From positions 1 to 64,000 of IMG/VR virus record IMGVR_UViG_3300032238_000944: a stretch of 64,000 bases of DNA, one strand, 5' to 3'. Each line of letters begins with the position of its first letter. The stretch's first letter is position 1. The DNA is from a virus. Both the position numbers and the translations under genes were made by a program. This document shows positions 46,720 through 59,500 of this stretch, in pieces. The notes beneath the pieces are model-generated. The model did no database searches. It saw only the letters and a list, made by a program, of their open reading frames with translations, and had not been told where the DNA came from.

Positions 46720-47487
46720 ATGGCAAAAGGATTTACTGTTAAAGCAAATACTCCCAAACCAAAAACAGAGGAATGGGATTATGATGCAATCAAAGAAAGA
46801 ATGAGAGGTAAGAGTATTGTCTTCTGTCTTCCAGGAAGAGGATGCTCATATGTATTTCTCAAGGCATTTGTACAACTGTGTTTTGATCTTGTACAAAATC
46901 AGATGAGTATTCAGATTTCTCAGGATTACTCATCCATGGTAAACTTTGCACGTTGTAAAGTTCTTGGGGCTAATGTATTGCGTGGTCCAAAGCAAGTACC
47001 TTGGGATGGTAAACTGAATTATGATTATCAACTCTGGATTGATAATGACATTGTATTCAACACAGAAAAGTTCTGGCAACTCTGTGATTTGGCTCTGAAT
47101 GCAGAAGGAGAAGAGAAAGGTATTGTTGCTGGATGGTATGCCACAGAAGATGGGCACACGACCTCAGTAGCACACTGGTTAGAAGAAGATGATTTCCGCC
47201 GTAATGGTGGTGTGATGAATCACGAAAATGTGGAGAGTATCTCGAAACGTCGTAAGCCTTTCACAGTTGATTATACTGGTTTTGGTTGGGTTCTGATTCA
47301 GAAAGGTGTCTTTGAATCTCTTGAGTATCCTTGGTTTGCACCAAAGATGCAAGTCTTTGAATCTGGTGCGGTTCAGGATATGTGTGGAGAAGATGTTTCA
47401 TTCTGTCTCGATGCAAAAGAAAAAGGATTTGAGATCTGGTGTGATCCCAGAATTCGTGTGGGGCACGAAAAAACTCGCGTAATCTGA
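46720..47487 (+). CDS. GT-A-like glycosyltransferase
   Basis: 255 residues. IVFCLPGRGCSYVFLKAF forms the first nucleotide-binding strand and helix; QLWIDNDIVF contains a DxD motif (Asp108, Asp110) that would bind metal and sugar nucleotide. YTGFGWVLIQKGVFE and CGEDVSFCLDAKEKGFEIWCDPRIRVGHEK follow the family-2 order of acceptor-site acidic pair and final His. Acceptor unknown: phage DNA, capsid or host surface. It has its own sigma-70-type promoter. Confidence 0.75.
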   Translation: MAKGFTVKANTPKPKTEEWDYDAIKERMRGKSIVFCLPGRGCSYVFLKAFVQLCFDLVQNQMSIQISQDYSSMVNFARCKVLGANVLRGPKQVPWDGKLNYDYQLWIDNDIVFNTEKFWQLCDLALNAEGEEKGIVAGWYATEDGHTTSVAHWLEEDDFRRNGGVMNHENVESISKRRKPFTVDYTGFGWVLIQKGVFESLEYPWFAPKMQVFESGAVQDMCGEDVSFCLDAKEKGFEIWCDPRIRVGHEKTRVI

Positions 47488-47636
47488 TGAATAAGTTTAA
47501 TATCTTATACAAAGGTAGAAAGATCTATCAGAATCTCTCACATGAAGAATGTAGTGAGATTCTGATGAATCTCTCAGAAACTTATTATAATGATGAAACT
47601 TTTGATGTTAATGAAATTGAATTGGAGGAAATTTAA
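47487..47636 (+). CDS. Small acidic hypothetical protein
   Basis: 49 residues. FNILYKGRKIYQNLSHEECSEIL suggests a small beta/alpha unit. TGATG overlap with the glycosyltransferase gene. Confidence 0.55.
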   Translation: MNKFNILYKGRKIYQNLSHEECSEILMNLSETYYNDETFDVNEIELEEI

Positions 47637-47780
47637 ATGGCAAAAGGTGGATCGATGAATAAGGTGCTTCATGTACCTGGAGCTCCGAAAAAAACTCGTC
47701 AAGGACGATCAGCACGCACTCTTCTCTCGGCTACTTCTCGTAATGGTCGTAAAAAAAAGTATAGAGGTCAAGGTCGGTGA
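47637..47780 (+). CDS. Small very basic protein
   Basis: 47 residues with about a dozen Lys/Arg (PKKTRQGRSARTLLSATSRNG, RKKKYRGQGR). I recognise similar short basic proteins in cyanophages. Probably nucleic-acid binding. It follows the previous stop directly. Confidence 0.6.
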   Translation: MAKGGSMNKVLHVPGAPKKTRQGRSARTLLSATSRNGRKKKYRGQGR

Positions 47781-47995
47781 TTCAATTGAATCCTCAAATC
47801 CCAGTTCTGACTCCGAAAGGATCAGGCTGGGCATTTTTTTTGATTGATCGTTCACAAGAACATGACCTTGAGTGGGTTGTGTTCCTAGATAATGGTGGGT
47901 ATTGTTGGACTTTTCGCAATTCTGACATTCGAATACAAAAAAACTTAACTCATCATCGTTCAAATATAGCAGATTTCGGGATAGCAACCCCGTAA
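47777..47995 (+). CDS. Conserved small cyanophage protein
   Basis: 72 residues from a GTG overlapping the previous stop (GTGA). VLTPKGSGWAFFLIDRSQEHD, LEWVVFLDNGGYCWTFRN is a beta-rich protein type seen in many cyanophages; function unknown. Confidence 0.65.
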   Translation: MIQLNPQIPVLTPKGSGWAFFLIDRSQEHDLEWVVFLDNGGYCWTFRNSDIRIQKNLTHHRSNIADFGIATP

Positions 47996-48027
47996 AAAGT
48001 TCTGATTTACTTAAATCAGGAGCTAAA

Positions 48028-48189
48028 ATGGAACAAAGAATGCTTAGAGAGATCAATAATGATGATCTTACGCCAAAAAAACATGATTTTTGGCATCAAA
48101 ATGAAATTCATGAGAAAATTCGTAATGATGAGGACTATGATGACTGGGAATATGGTACAGAACCCCTTTATGAAGTCAAAAAAGTCTAA
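48028..48189 (+). CDS. Small acidic hypothetical protein
   Basis: 53 residues, acidic (RNDEDYDDWEYGTEPLYE). CAGGAG lies upstream of its ATG. Last gene before the baseplate wedge operon. Confidence 0.55.
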   Translation: MEQRMLREINNDDLTPKKHDFWHQNEIHEKIRNDEDYDDWEYGTEPLYEVKKV

Positions 48190-48195
48190 TAAATA
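48188..48195 (+). promoter_or_regulatory. Late promoter (AATAAATA)
   Basis: One mismatch to TATAAATA, overlapping the preceding stop and 21 bases ahead of the gp25 gene. Confidence 0.55.
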
Positions 48196-48216
48196 AGTTA
48201 TGTTTATTACTTTTGT

Positions 48217-48618
48217 ATGCCTGTAGAACGAGTTAGTAAGGCATTTAAGGACATTAGTGCATCTTTTCAGGTTAATCCCCTGAATTATGACCTAATTGCG
48301 ATTAAAAATGAGACTGCAATTGCTCGTTCTATTCGAAATTTGGTTCTTACACTTCCTGGAGAACGATTTTTTAATCAAAATCTAGGTTCTAGAGTTTCGA
48401 GAGCACTTTTTAACAATATTGATAGCGTTTCAGCATCAATTATTCAGGATGAAATTGAAAATACTATCAAAAATTATGAACCACGAGTGAATTTAACTGA
48501 AGTTAATGTAGCTCCAGACTATGATAACAATAATTTTAATGTAACTATCAGATATACGATTGTAGGAATTGATGTATTACCGCAACAATTGGCATTTGCT
48601 TTACAACAAACTCGATAA
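48217..48618 (+). CDS. 25: Baseplate wedge protein gp25
   Basis: 133 residues, the usual gp25 length (132 in T4). The pattern AIKNETAIARSIRNLVLTLPGERFFNQNLGSRVSRALF is the conserved gp25-like fold of contractile-tail baseplates, followed by the C-terminal strand region. It forms the wedge core that contacts the sheath. It heads the wedge operon and adjoins gp6 directly. Confidence 0.9.
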   Translation: MPVERVSKAFKDISASFQVNPLNYDLIAIKNETAIARSIRNLVLTLPGERFFNQNLGSRVSRALFNNIDSVSASIIQDEIENTIKNYEPRVNLTEVNVAPDYDNNNFNVTIRYTIVGIDVLPQQLAFALQQTR

Positions 48619-50532
48619 ATGGCACTAGTAAACTTCAGTAATTTAGATTTCGATCAAATTAAGACTTCGATTAAGGATTACCTTAGGTCGAATTCAAATT
48701 TTACTGATTATGATTTTGAAGGATCTAACTTATCGACGATTGTTGATATGTTAGCCTATAACACTTATATTACCTCATACAATGCTAACATGATTAGCAA
48801 TGAGGTTTTTATTGATAGTGCAACATTAAGAGAGAATGTTGTTTCTTTAGCAAGAAATATTGGATATGTTCCAAGATCAAGAAGAGCATCTGTATCAAAT
48901 ATTTCATTTTTTGTAGATACAACCGCATTTACAACAAATCCAATTTCCTTAACTCTACAAAAAGGAATTGTTTGTACTAGTGCATCCTCTTTTGGAGGAG
49001 ATAGTTATACATTTACAATTCAAGATGATGTTACCGCAAATGTTATTGATGGAATTGCATCCTTCAATAATATTGCAGTTTATGAGGGAACATATCTTAC
49101 TCAAAATTTTACTGTAAATGCAAACGATCCAAATCAAAGATTTATTTTAAACAATCCAAATATTGATACAAAGACAATTCGAGTTACAGTTAGAAATACT
49201 CAACAAAGCACAATTACTCGTAAATTCACTCTTGCTGAAAATTTAATTGATATTGATGGCACATCTTTAGTATTTTTCATTCAAGAAATCGAAGATCAAA
49301 GATATGAATTAATTTTTGGTGATGATGTATTTGGTAAAAAACTTGATAGTTCCAATTATATTCAAGTTTCCTATGTGGTTACAAATGGAAAAGATGCAAA
49401 TGGAATTCCAGCATTTACCTATAGTGGAAGAATTTTTGATAATAATGGAGCAATTGTTGCATCAGGCATTTCTTTAATTACAACAGATGCTGCATCACAA
49501 GGAGGAACTGAAATTGAATCGGTAAATTCAATTAAAAGATATGCTCCAAGAATATATTCCTCTCAAAATAGAGCAGTAACTGCTACAGATTACGAAACCA
49601 TTATTCCAACCATTTATCCTGAAACTGAATCTATTTCCGTATTTGGTGGCGAAGATTTAAATCCACCAAAATATGGCAAAGTCTTTATTTCTATTAAGCC
49701 ATATAATGGAACCTTTATTTCAAATCCAATCAAAGATAATATAAAGGCAGCACTTAGAAAATATAGCGTTGCTGGAATTGTTCCTGAGATTTTAGATCTC
49801 AAATATCTTTATGTTGAATTTGATTCAACAGTTTATTATAACACAAATACTTCTCCTGGAGCAAGTACTGTAAAATCAATCATTTCATCAAACATTGAAA
49901 AATATTCGGATTCCAGTGAATTAAACAAATATGGAGCAAGATTTAAATATAGCAAATTTCAAAAAATCATTGATGATAGCCACCAATCAATAACGTCTAA
50001 TATTACCAAAATTACAATGCGTCGTGATCTTCAAATTAAAGTAAATCAACTTGCAACATATGAAATTTGTTTTGGAAATCAATTCCATATTCGAAATTTC
50101 AAAAATGGATATAATATTAAATCCTCTGGATTTACTATTGCTGGTTCATCAGATACTTTATACCTATCAGATTTGCCAAATTCTGATGGTAAAAATGGAA
50201 CAATATTTTTCTTTAAATTAAAGTCACCAACAGAACCCATTATTATTAAAAATAATGCCGGAACCATTAATTATGATCGTGGAGAGATTAATTTGTCCGT
50301 AGTTAATTTTTCTTCGGCATTAAAAAACAATGGTGGAGTTCCGATTATTCAAATTTCATCTATTCCACAATCAAATGATGTAATCGGATTACAGGATCTT
50401 TATTTGCAACTAGATATTAATAACAGTGTATTAAATATGCAATCAGATGCTATCTCATCTGGTGCTGATATTTCTGGATCATCTTATACAGTAACTTCAA
50501 GTTACACAAACGGAGCCCTCGTAAGATCATAA
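48619..50532 (+). CDS. 6: Baseplate wedge protein gp6
   Basis: 637 residues (T4 gp6: 660). The N-terminal segment (FDQIKTSIKDYLRSNSNFTDY, STIVDMLAYNTYITSYNANM) is the typical helical start of gp6/baseplate-J proteins, and FGDDVFGKKL in the centre is the conserved gp6 core strand pair. gp6 dimers form the wedge ring that joins the hub. No gap from gp25. Confidence 0.88.
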   Translation: MALVNFSNLDFDQIKTSIKDYLRSNSNFTDYDFEGSNLSTIVDMLAYNTYITSYNANMISNEVFIDSATLRENVVSLARNIGYVPRSRRASVSNISFFVDTTAFTTNPISLTLQKGIVCTSASSFGGDSYTFTIQDDVTANVIDGIASFNNIAVYEGTYLTQNFTVNANDPNQRFILNNPNIDTKTIRVTVRNTQQSTITRKFTLAENLIDIDGTSLVFFIQEIEDQRYELIFGDDVFGKKLDSSNYIQVSYVVTNGKDANGIPAFTYSGRIFDNNGAIVASGISLITTDAASQGGTEIESVNSIKRYAPRIYSSQNRAVTATDYETIIPTIYPETESISVFGGEDLNPPKYGKVFISIKPYNGTFISNPIKDNIKAALRKYSVAGIVPEILDLKYLYVEFDSTVYYNTNTSPGASTVKSIISSNIEKYSDSSELNKYGARFKYSKFQKIIDDSHQSITSNITKITMRRDLQIKVNQLATYEICFGNQFHIRNFKNGYNIKSSGFTIAGSSDTLYLSDLPNSDGKNGTIFFFKLKSPTEPIIIKNNAGTINYDRGEINLSVVNFSSALKNNGGVPIIQISSIPQSNDVIGLQDLYLQLDINNSVLNMQSDAISSGADISGSSYTVTSSYTNGALVRS

Positions 50533-50536
50533 TAAA

Positions 50537-53500
50537 ATGACAGAAACAAGAGTAAAGATCAGTCAAGTTGTAGACAGTCAACTTCCAAATTTTATTAAAG
50601 AAGAGTTTCCATTAGTATCTGAATTTTTATCTCAATACTATCTTTCTTTAGAATATCAAAGTGGACCTTCTGACCTTTTTCAAAATATTGATCAATATGT
50701 AAAAGTTGACACTTTAGCAAATTTAACAGATTCAACTACTCTTAGTTCTGATATAACTTTTGGCGATAGCACGATTTCTGTAGAATCAACCTATGGATTC
50801 CCAAATTCATACGGTTTACTTTTAATCGATGGTGAGATCATTACATATACATCAAAGACTTCAACCGCCTTCCAGGGGTGTATAAGAGGGTTTAGTGGCG
50901 TTACATCATACAATGATCCAACAACTCCAGATCAACTTATATTTACAGAATCTGATTCTGCAGATCATACTTCTGGATCAACAGTCTCAAATTTGAGTAT
51001 TCTTTTCCTAAAAGAATTTTTTAATAAAGTTAAAAAACAAGTTAGTCCAGGATTTGAAAGTAGAAAATTATATTCTGGATTAAATGAGGCTTTGTTTGTA
51101 AAGCAGTCTAAAGATTTTTATTCTACTAAAGGAACTGATAATTCATTTAAAATTCTTTTTAGAGCACTCTATGGTGTAGATGTTGAGGTCATTAAACCAA
51201 GAGATTATTTGATCCAACCATCAGATGCTCAATATAGAATTACAAAAGATTTGGCTGTTCAGGCATTATCTGGAAATCCTTTAGATCTTTTGAATAAAAC
51301 ATTCTATCAAGATCAAATTGGCAGTATCAATAAAGCAGAAGGTACAATATCGAATGTACAAAAGATTAATCGCGGATCAAAAGATTATTATATAATCAGT
51401 GTTGATTATGATTATGATAAAGATATCACAGTTTCGGGAACAGTAACAGGAGAATTTTCTATTCATCCAATCACCCAATTGGTTACTAATGCTAGTATTG
51501 GTGATACTACTCTTGATGTAGATTCTACAGTTGGATTTCCTTCATCAGGTGAATTAGTAATAGATCTTTCAAATGGATCTTCATTAACTGTCAATTATAC
51601 TTCAAAATCATTAAATCAATTTTTTGGATGTTCTGGAATTACTCAAACAATTTCTGAGAAACAAGAATTAAGATTAAACGTTTTTGCATATGGATATTCT
51701 GGAAATACAACTGACGATATAGTCAAAGTCAGAATTACTGGAGTACTTTCTGATCTTTCAATTCCAACCAAAAATTATTATTATGAAAAAAATGATCTTA
51801 TTCAAGTAAAAACTCTTGGAATAGATTTAAAGGATCCAAAATCAAATAATTGGTTTTTTAATATTTCTACGAGATATGATGTAAAATCGATTGCTTTGCT
51901 TGATCAATCAGATTATACTTATCGGGTAACTTTATATGATCCACATACATTTAATGTTGGAGACTCTATAGTATTAATTTCTTCAACCAATCAAGAATTT
52001 TTTGGCAGTATTATTGAGGAAAATATTGATTTAACATCAAGTTCAAATGTCATTTCATTCCAAAATACAACTTCATTTGATATCAAAGGTCAAGGACCAT
52101 TGAATGTTAATTTATTTTATACGATCAAAAAGAATATTTTAAAAGTCAATTCATCTAATCATCCAGAATTAAACAAATATTCTGCAGATATTCAAAATCT
52201 TTATAGTGATTTAAATGATTCTTTATATGTAGCTGCACCTTCTCTTCCAAACTATATCAATTTGCCAATTTCAATTGATGATAGATCAATAACTTTTTCT
52301 GGAACTTTTGAAGGTACTGATTTGCAAATTGGAACTCATGGATTATATACTGGAGATGCAATTGTTTATAATCCAGAAGGTGAATCGAATAAACTTGATA
52401 TGCTGAAAGGAATTTATTTTGTAAAAAAAGTTGATGAGACTACAATTAAACTGGCCAGAAGTAAGCAAAATATATTTTCAGAAAATTTTGTATCTGTAGC
52501 ATCTACAACTATTTCGAATAATCAATTTTATTTTTACAATTTTTCAGATTCAAATTTAAATTTAAAAACTGTACAAACTCAAAAATTAATTAGAAAATTA
52601 TCTCCTGCAGTTGAAGATAGTTTTGATTATGAAACTCTTCCAGGAACAACTGGAATTTTTATTAATGGCGTCGAACTTTTAAATTATAAATCTGACGATG
52701 TTGTCTATTATGGAGAAATTAAAACCATTTCTCCAACTGCACCCGGTAAGGGATACGATATCGTAAATCCACCAATATTATCAATTCAAGATAATATTGG
52801 ATCTGGAGCAGCTGCATATTGTTCAGTTATTGGTAATCTTGAAAGAATTAATATTGTTGATCCTGGATTCGATTATCTTCAAGAACCAGTTATTACAATT
52901 TCTGGAGGTAATGGTTCTGGTGCGAAAGTAAAGGCAAATTTAATTGAATTTGATCATTCTGCAGAATTTAATTCTATTGCCTCTGCACTTCAAGTAGATT
53001 TATCAAATGATACTATTGGATTTTCTAGTTATCATAAATTTAGAGATTCTGAAAAAGTAATTTATTCCTCGGAAGGTCAAACAGATGTTGGAGGCCTTTA
53101 CTCTGGAGCATTTTATTTTGTTTCTGTTCAAGATGCATATACAATTAAACTTCATAAAACTTTTGATGATTCTGCAGTAGGAATTAATACAATCAATTTA
53201 ACTTCTTATGGTACTGGAAACCATAAATTTTTATCAATTAATAAAAAGAAAAAAATTGGATCAATATCAGTTATTGATTCTGGATCAAATTATCAAAACA
53301 AAAAATTAACTGCTTCAGTATCAGGAATCAATACTGCATCCAATACAATTTTTGTTAGAGAACATGGATTACAAAGTGGTGAAATTGTAACGTATGATTA
53401 TACAGAAACTCCTATAGAAGGATTATCTCAATCGTCATATTATGTTACCAAAGTTTCAAATGATGAATTTAAATTATCAGAATTGGGAACAGGAACTTAT

Positions 53501-56500
53501 TCTGAAGATTTCTACTATAAAACAAATCAATATGTTAATTTAATTTCAACTGGAACTGGAACTCATATTTTTAATTATCCAGAAATACAAATTAATATTC
53601 AAGGGAGTATTGGCGTATCTACTCTTTCTGGACAAGATTTTAATGCAATTTTAGAACCAATTTTTAGAGGAAAAATTAATTCTGTTCACGTATCTGTTGG
53701 CGGAAATTCTTACGGTTCTGAAGATATTCTAAATTATAATCGTCAACCATTGTTCACTTTAATTAATGGTTCTGGAGCTCAAGTTACTCCTGTCATTTCT
53801 AATGGAAAAATAGAACAAGTTTTTGTAGTAAATGGGGGAAGTGGATATAATTCTATTCCAAATTTAATTATTGATGGTGCAGGTTCAGGAGCATCTTTAA
53901 TTCCGATTGTTTCAAATGGATCCTTAGTGGATGTAAAAGTTGTTTCTAAAGGAAATGGTTATTCATCATCAAATACTTCAATCAATGTAGTTTCTGCAGG
54001 ATCTGAAGCTTTATTCGAGGCAAAAATTAAATCTTGGAGAATTAATATAATTGAACGTCTTATAGATTCAAATTATATTACTGCTGATGATGGTATTGTC
54101 CATCGTTCTTTAAATGAATCTTATGGATTACAGTATACTCATGCATATTCTCCAAGAAAACTAAGATCTTCAGTATTGGCAACCAAATATAAGGATGGTT
54201 TGCCAATTTTTGTGCCAGATTTGCAAGTTTCTTCTGGTCTTGAAATAGCCTCTGATGCACATTCTCCAATTATTGGTTGGGCATATGATGGAAATCCAAT
54301 TTATGGGCCATATGGATATACATCTCCTTCTGGCGGAACTGTTCGATCAATGGTTTCAGGTTATGAACTTTCTTTACAAGAGGGTCGTCCAAGCACCTCA
54401 TTGTATCCAGTTGGATTCTTTATTGAAGATTATCAATTTAAAAATTCTGGAGATTTAGATGATCATAATGGAAGATTTTGTGTGACCCCAGAATATCCAA
54501 ATGGAATTTATGCATATTTTCTTACGATTAATCCTCTTGCAGCAGAATCGGTAGGACCATTTAAAGGATATAAAAAACCAACATTTCCATATGCAATTGG
54601 AAATCTATATAAATCAAAATTAATAGACTTTAATCTGTCAAAAAAATCTAATCAAGATGATATTGATATTAATGAAACCGGTTGGATTAGAAATACCACT
54701 CCATACAATTTAACCAATAATAGAAGTTATTATGATTATCTGATTGATCCAAATAAAATTAAAAAACAATTTTCTATAGTCAAAAATTCCACCAAAGGTG
54801 GAATCAATTCAATTGGAATATTGACTGGTGGTAGAGATTATCAAGTTGGCGATGAAATTATTTTTGATAACACAGGATCTGGTGGTCAAGGATTAATTGC
54901 AAATGTTTCTAAAGTTTCTGGAAAAGAAATAACTCAAGTTAGTGTTGCAAATTCTACTTTATATAATGTCGAATTTGTTCCTTTAGCAAATCAAAATTAC
55001 TTCGTTGGTTTTGCAACTTTGCCACATTTGTTTGCAAATAATGATTTGGTAACGATTAGTTCTTTATATGATTATCAAAAATCTGGAAATATAAAAGTTA
55101 CAAGTAATGCTCTTACTTTAGTTTCTGGAATTGGTTCTGTTGGGTATACTGGATTAGTAACTTATTTAAATGTTCAAGGAAATTTAACATTCCCAAATAT
55201 CAAAGAAAATGACATCTATCAAATTGGAAGTGAACAAGTAAAGATTTTAAACATTGATACATTATCTTCAAGAATTAAAGTACTTCGTAATCAAAACGGA
55301 ACTACTGGATTAACTACATCTTCTGCTGGTATTGCTTTAACAGAAATTACAAGAAAACTTCAACTTACTTTTGGAATTTCAACATCTTATCAATTTGATT
55401 TAAATTCACAAATATATTTTGATCCTTCAGAATCTGTTGGATTAGGAACAACTTCTGGCCCAGGAATTGGATATACACTTTCTTTCACAAATCCTGGAGC
55501 AGGAATTACTCAGATCAATATTCCAACTAGAGCAATTTATTTGCAAAATCATAATCTTCAAACAGGAACTCAATTAATCTATTCCTCAAATGGAGGAACT
55601 CCATTATCAGTTTCCACAAATGGAGTTTCTAGTTTTTCATTAGGTGAACAATCTATAGTATATGCTACTAAATTCACAAATGATCTGATTGGAATTTCTA
55701 CAGTTAAAGTTGGTCTTGGATCCACTGGAACTTATGTTGGAATTGGTAGTACAGCAGCAGCATTACTATACTTCACCAATGTGGGTGTTGGGAATACACA
55801 TAATTTCAAAACAAATTATTCAAATATATTAAATGCAACTGTTAGTAAAAATATAGTAACAGTATCAACAGCATCTTCTCATGGACTGCAAACCGATGAT
55901 ATAGTAACAATTTCAGCGAAGGCTGAAGGAACAACTACTTCTGTAGTTGCATATGATGATTACAATAGAAGATTAGTAATTAATCCAACAAATTTTGTTG
56001 CAACTAATATCAATGTTGATGAAGATACTATTGAAATTGATGATCACAAATATTTTACGGGACAAAAAGTTATTCATACTTCAAATTCTCCATCAGGAGG
56101 ATTAATCAATGAAGCAATTTATTATGTTGTAGTTGTTGATAACAATAAATTTAAATTATCAGAAACTTATTATGAAGCAACAAAAATAAATCCAAATGTT
56201 GTTGGAATTTCTTCAGCATCTACAGGAACAATTTCTTTAGTCAATCCACAAATTTTATTGACTAAGAACAATAATTTAATTTTTGATTTATCAGATTCTT
56301 CTTTATCATTTACAAAAAATTCGATCAAATATTCTGCGTTTGAATTAGAATTTTATACCGATCCTTATTTCCAAAATATATTTAATTCATCATCTTCATC
56401 AAGTTCCTTCGAAGTTATTAGAACAGGCAACGTTGGAATAGATTCCTATGCAAAAGTTATTCTAAAAGCAAATGATTTTATTCCAAAAACTCTTTATTAT

Positions 56501-59500
56501 AGATTAAATCCAATCGATCTTGCAAATAATTTAGATGTTAAAAAAGAAATCATCATTGATGATGAAATTTTAGGAAATAGTCAAGTGGTATTGGTTGATA
56601 GTTTATATTCGGGAACTTATAAAATTGCCGGAATTTCATCAACTCAATTTACTTATAATGTATTAAACAATCCAGAAGTATCTCAATACAATTCTGATGA
56701 AGCAAAATTATATTATTCTACAAATTCTCCAACTGCTTATGGACCTATAAATTCAATTTCGATTAAATCTTCTGGAAGAAATTATCAAAAACTGCCACAT
56801 ATAACTAAAGTCGTTTCTGGATTGGGTACAGATGCAATTTTAACCGTATTTGGAGATAATGTTGGATCCATCAATAAAATTGAAATTCAAGATATTGGAT
56901 TTGATTATCCATCAGATTTAAGTATTAGAGCAACAGCAAAACTTCCAGAAGTCTTAAAAATTGAAACACTATCTTCATTTAAATCTATTGGGATTTCTTC
57001 AGTTGGCAAAAACTATATAATTGCTCCAAATTTAGTTGTTCTGGATGCGATTACAAATGAAGTTATTTCTGATGTCGATTTATCATATAAAGTTGGAGAT
57101 TCTCAAGTATCTATTTTAAAAAATACAAAAGGAATTAGTAGTGCAATTCCAACAATTATTCCAATAAACAATTGTAATGGAGTTGGAATCAGTACAATTA
57201 AATTTATTTCATCTTCAAAAGATGTAGTTGTAACATTAGGAGCTAGTTTTAGCAATCTATCGGATTTTCCATTTGAAATCGGAGATCGAGTACTTATCGA
57301 AAATATTAGTGTAGGAACTGCTTCTACAGTAAAAGGATATAATTCTGAAAATTACAATTATGCTTTATTTACGATTGTAAACATTGATCCAAATATTGGT
57401 GGAATAGGAGCTACTATATCGTACAATATTTCAAACTATATTTCATCATCAGAAATTCCTGGAACTTATGATCCAGTAAATTCTTATGGCAGAATTATTC
57501 CAGAAAAACATTTCCCAATCTTTAATATTGAACTTAAAAGAAATCAATTTTTTATTGGTGAAAATGTTATATCTTCATCTGCAGATGGAATTGTTCAAAA
57601 CTTTGATGAAATTAATGGATATTTAAAAGTTTCAACTAATAAAGATTTTGTAATTGGAGAAACTATTGTTGGAGAATCTTCTTTTACTGAAGCAAAAATT
57701 GAAAACATTATCAAATTCAATAGTGTTTATTCAACCAAAGCATTTTCTATTGTTAAAGAGGGATGGAAAAGAGAAACCGGATTCTTAAATAATAGTCTAC
57801 AAAGAATTCACGACAATGATTATTATCAGTATTTTTCATATTCATTAAAATCAGCAATTCCTTTTGATACTTGGAATAGTGCCGTAAGTGATCTGAATCA
57901 TACTGCAGGTTTTAAAAAATTTAGTGATTTAATTATTGAAAATGGAGATCTTTCTTCTGGTATTGCAACATCTCAGGATAATGGAGATTTTACTGGAGTT
58001 GTAGATTATTCTTCGTTTATTGATTTAAATTGTTATTCAGACTTTGACTTAGCTACAGAAAATAATTTAATGCTGAATGGCAACATCAAATCAAATGAAA
58101 TAATTTTTAATTCTACAATCGTTCAAGATTATTTTGAATCTATTGGTAACAGAGTTCTTATGATTGATGATCTAAGTACTCAATTCAATAGTAGTCCCAG
58201 AACTACTAATTTTAGTATTGTTGATCAATTTTCTGTAGATACTTATGGTCTAGATACCATTAGATTTAGAAAATATATTTCATTAGTAATAGATAGAATT
58301 TATACTTATCAAAGACAAACATCTTTAATATCTCTTTTACATGATGGAACGTTTGGATATTTGAATCAATATGCGACAGTTTATAGTGATACTGATTTGG
58401 GATCGTTTGATTTTTCAATTTCTGGTACGCAAGCAAACTTCTTATTTTATCCATTTTACAGTTCAATTAATAACTATGATGTTAGTTTGGCATCATATGA
58501 TCTTTATGATTCTATAAGTGGTATTGGATCAGTATCTATTGGAAATATTGCAAAAATTCAAACCTCTACAAAAACTATTTCAATAGGATCAACTTCAGCA
58601 TCGACTATTGTTGGAATTGCTTCTACTTATAGAGCATCAAAAGTTTTAGTTCTTTTAGAGGCTTCAGATAAATCGTGGTTTGGAATTGATGAGTTAACAA
58701 CAATTCATGATGGAACAAATGTCAATTTGCTTGAATATGGCCAACTCTCGACAAATAATTTAAATCCTTATGAATCTGCTGGATTAGGAACTTATAGTGC
58801 TTATATTTCTGGATCTAATTTAAACATTGATTTGACACCTTATTCTGGATTGTCCACGAATTTTTATATTAATGCACTTGCAGTTTCTATTGGCAGCACA
58901 CTATCTACAACAGCAGGAAATCAAGCAATTACTGATTCTGTTCTGAGTACTTCAATTACTTCAATTGCATCTTCTACATCTCCAACACAAAATTTAGTAT
59001 CAACTTATACTAATGAATCTTGTGCATATTATATTGCAGTTGTAGAAGATACTGTCAATAACAAGCATCAGATATCAGAATTGATGTCAATTACTAATGG
59101 GACTGATTGTGGGTTAACTGAATTTGGTATTGTTGAAACATCTTCTTCTTTAGGTGAATTTTCAATTAGCATATCTGGTTCCGATACAAATCTTTATTTC
59201 ACTCCAATAGCAAATGTTGGCGTTACAGTTCGTGTTTTTCAACATTCATTAAACAATCAACACAACCTAACTTTACCATCAACTATTAATTTAATTAATG
59301 GCGAAATTGATTCTGGTTTTGGTTCCTATGAAGGAACTGATTTAGATGTTAGAAAATCTTTCAATTTAACTTATAAACAACATCCAATTTTTGAAAGATA
59401 TTTTGATGGAAGCAATTCATCAATTGTAGATGTTACAAACAATGACATTAAAATTCCATCCAACTTCTTTGTAACTGGAGAAGAAATCGTTTATTCTCAT

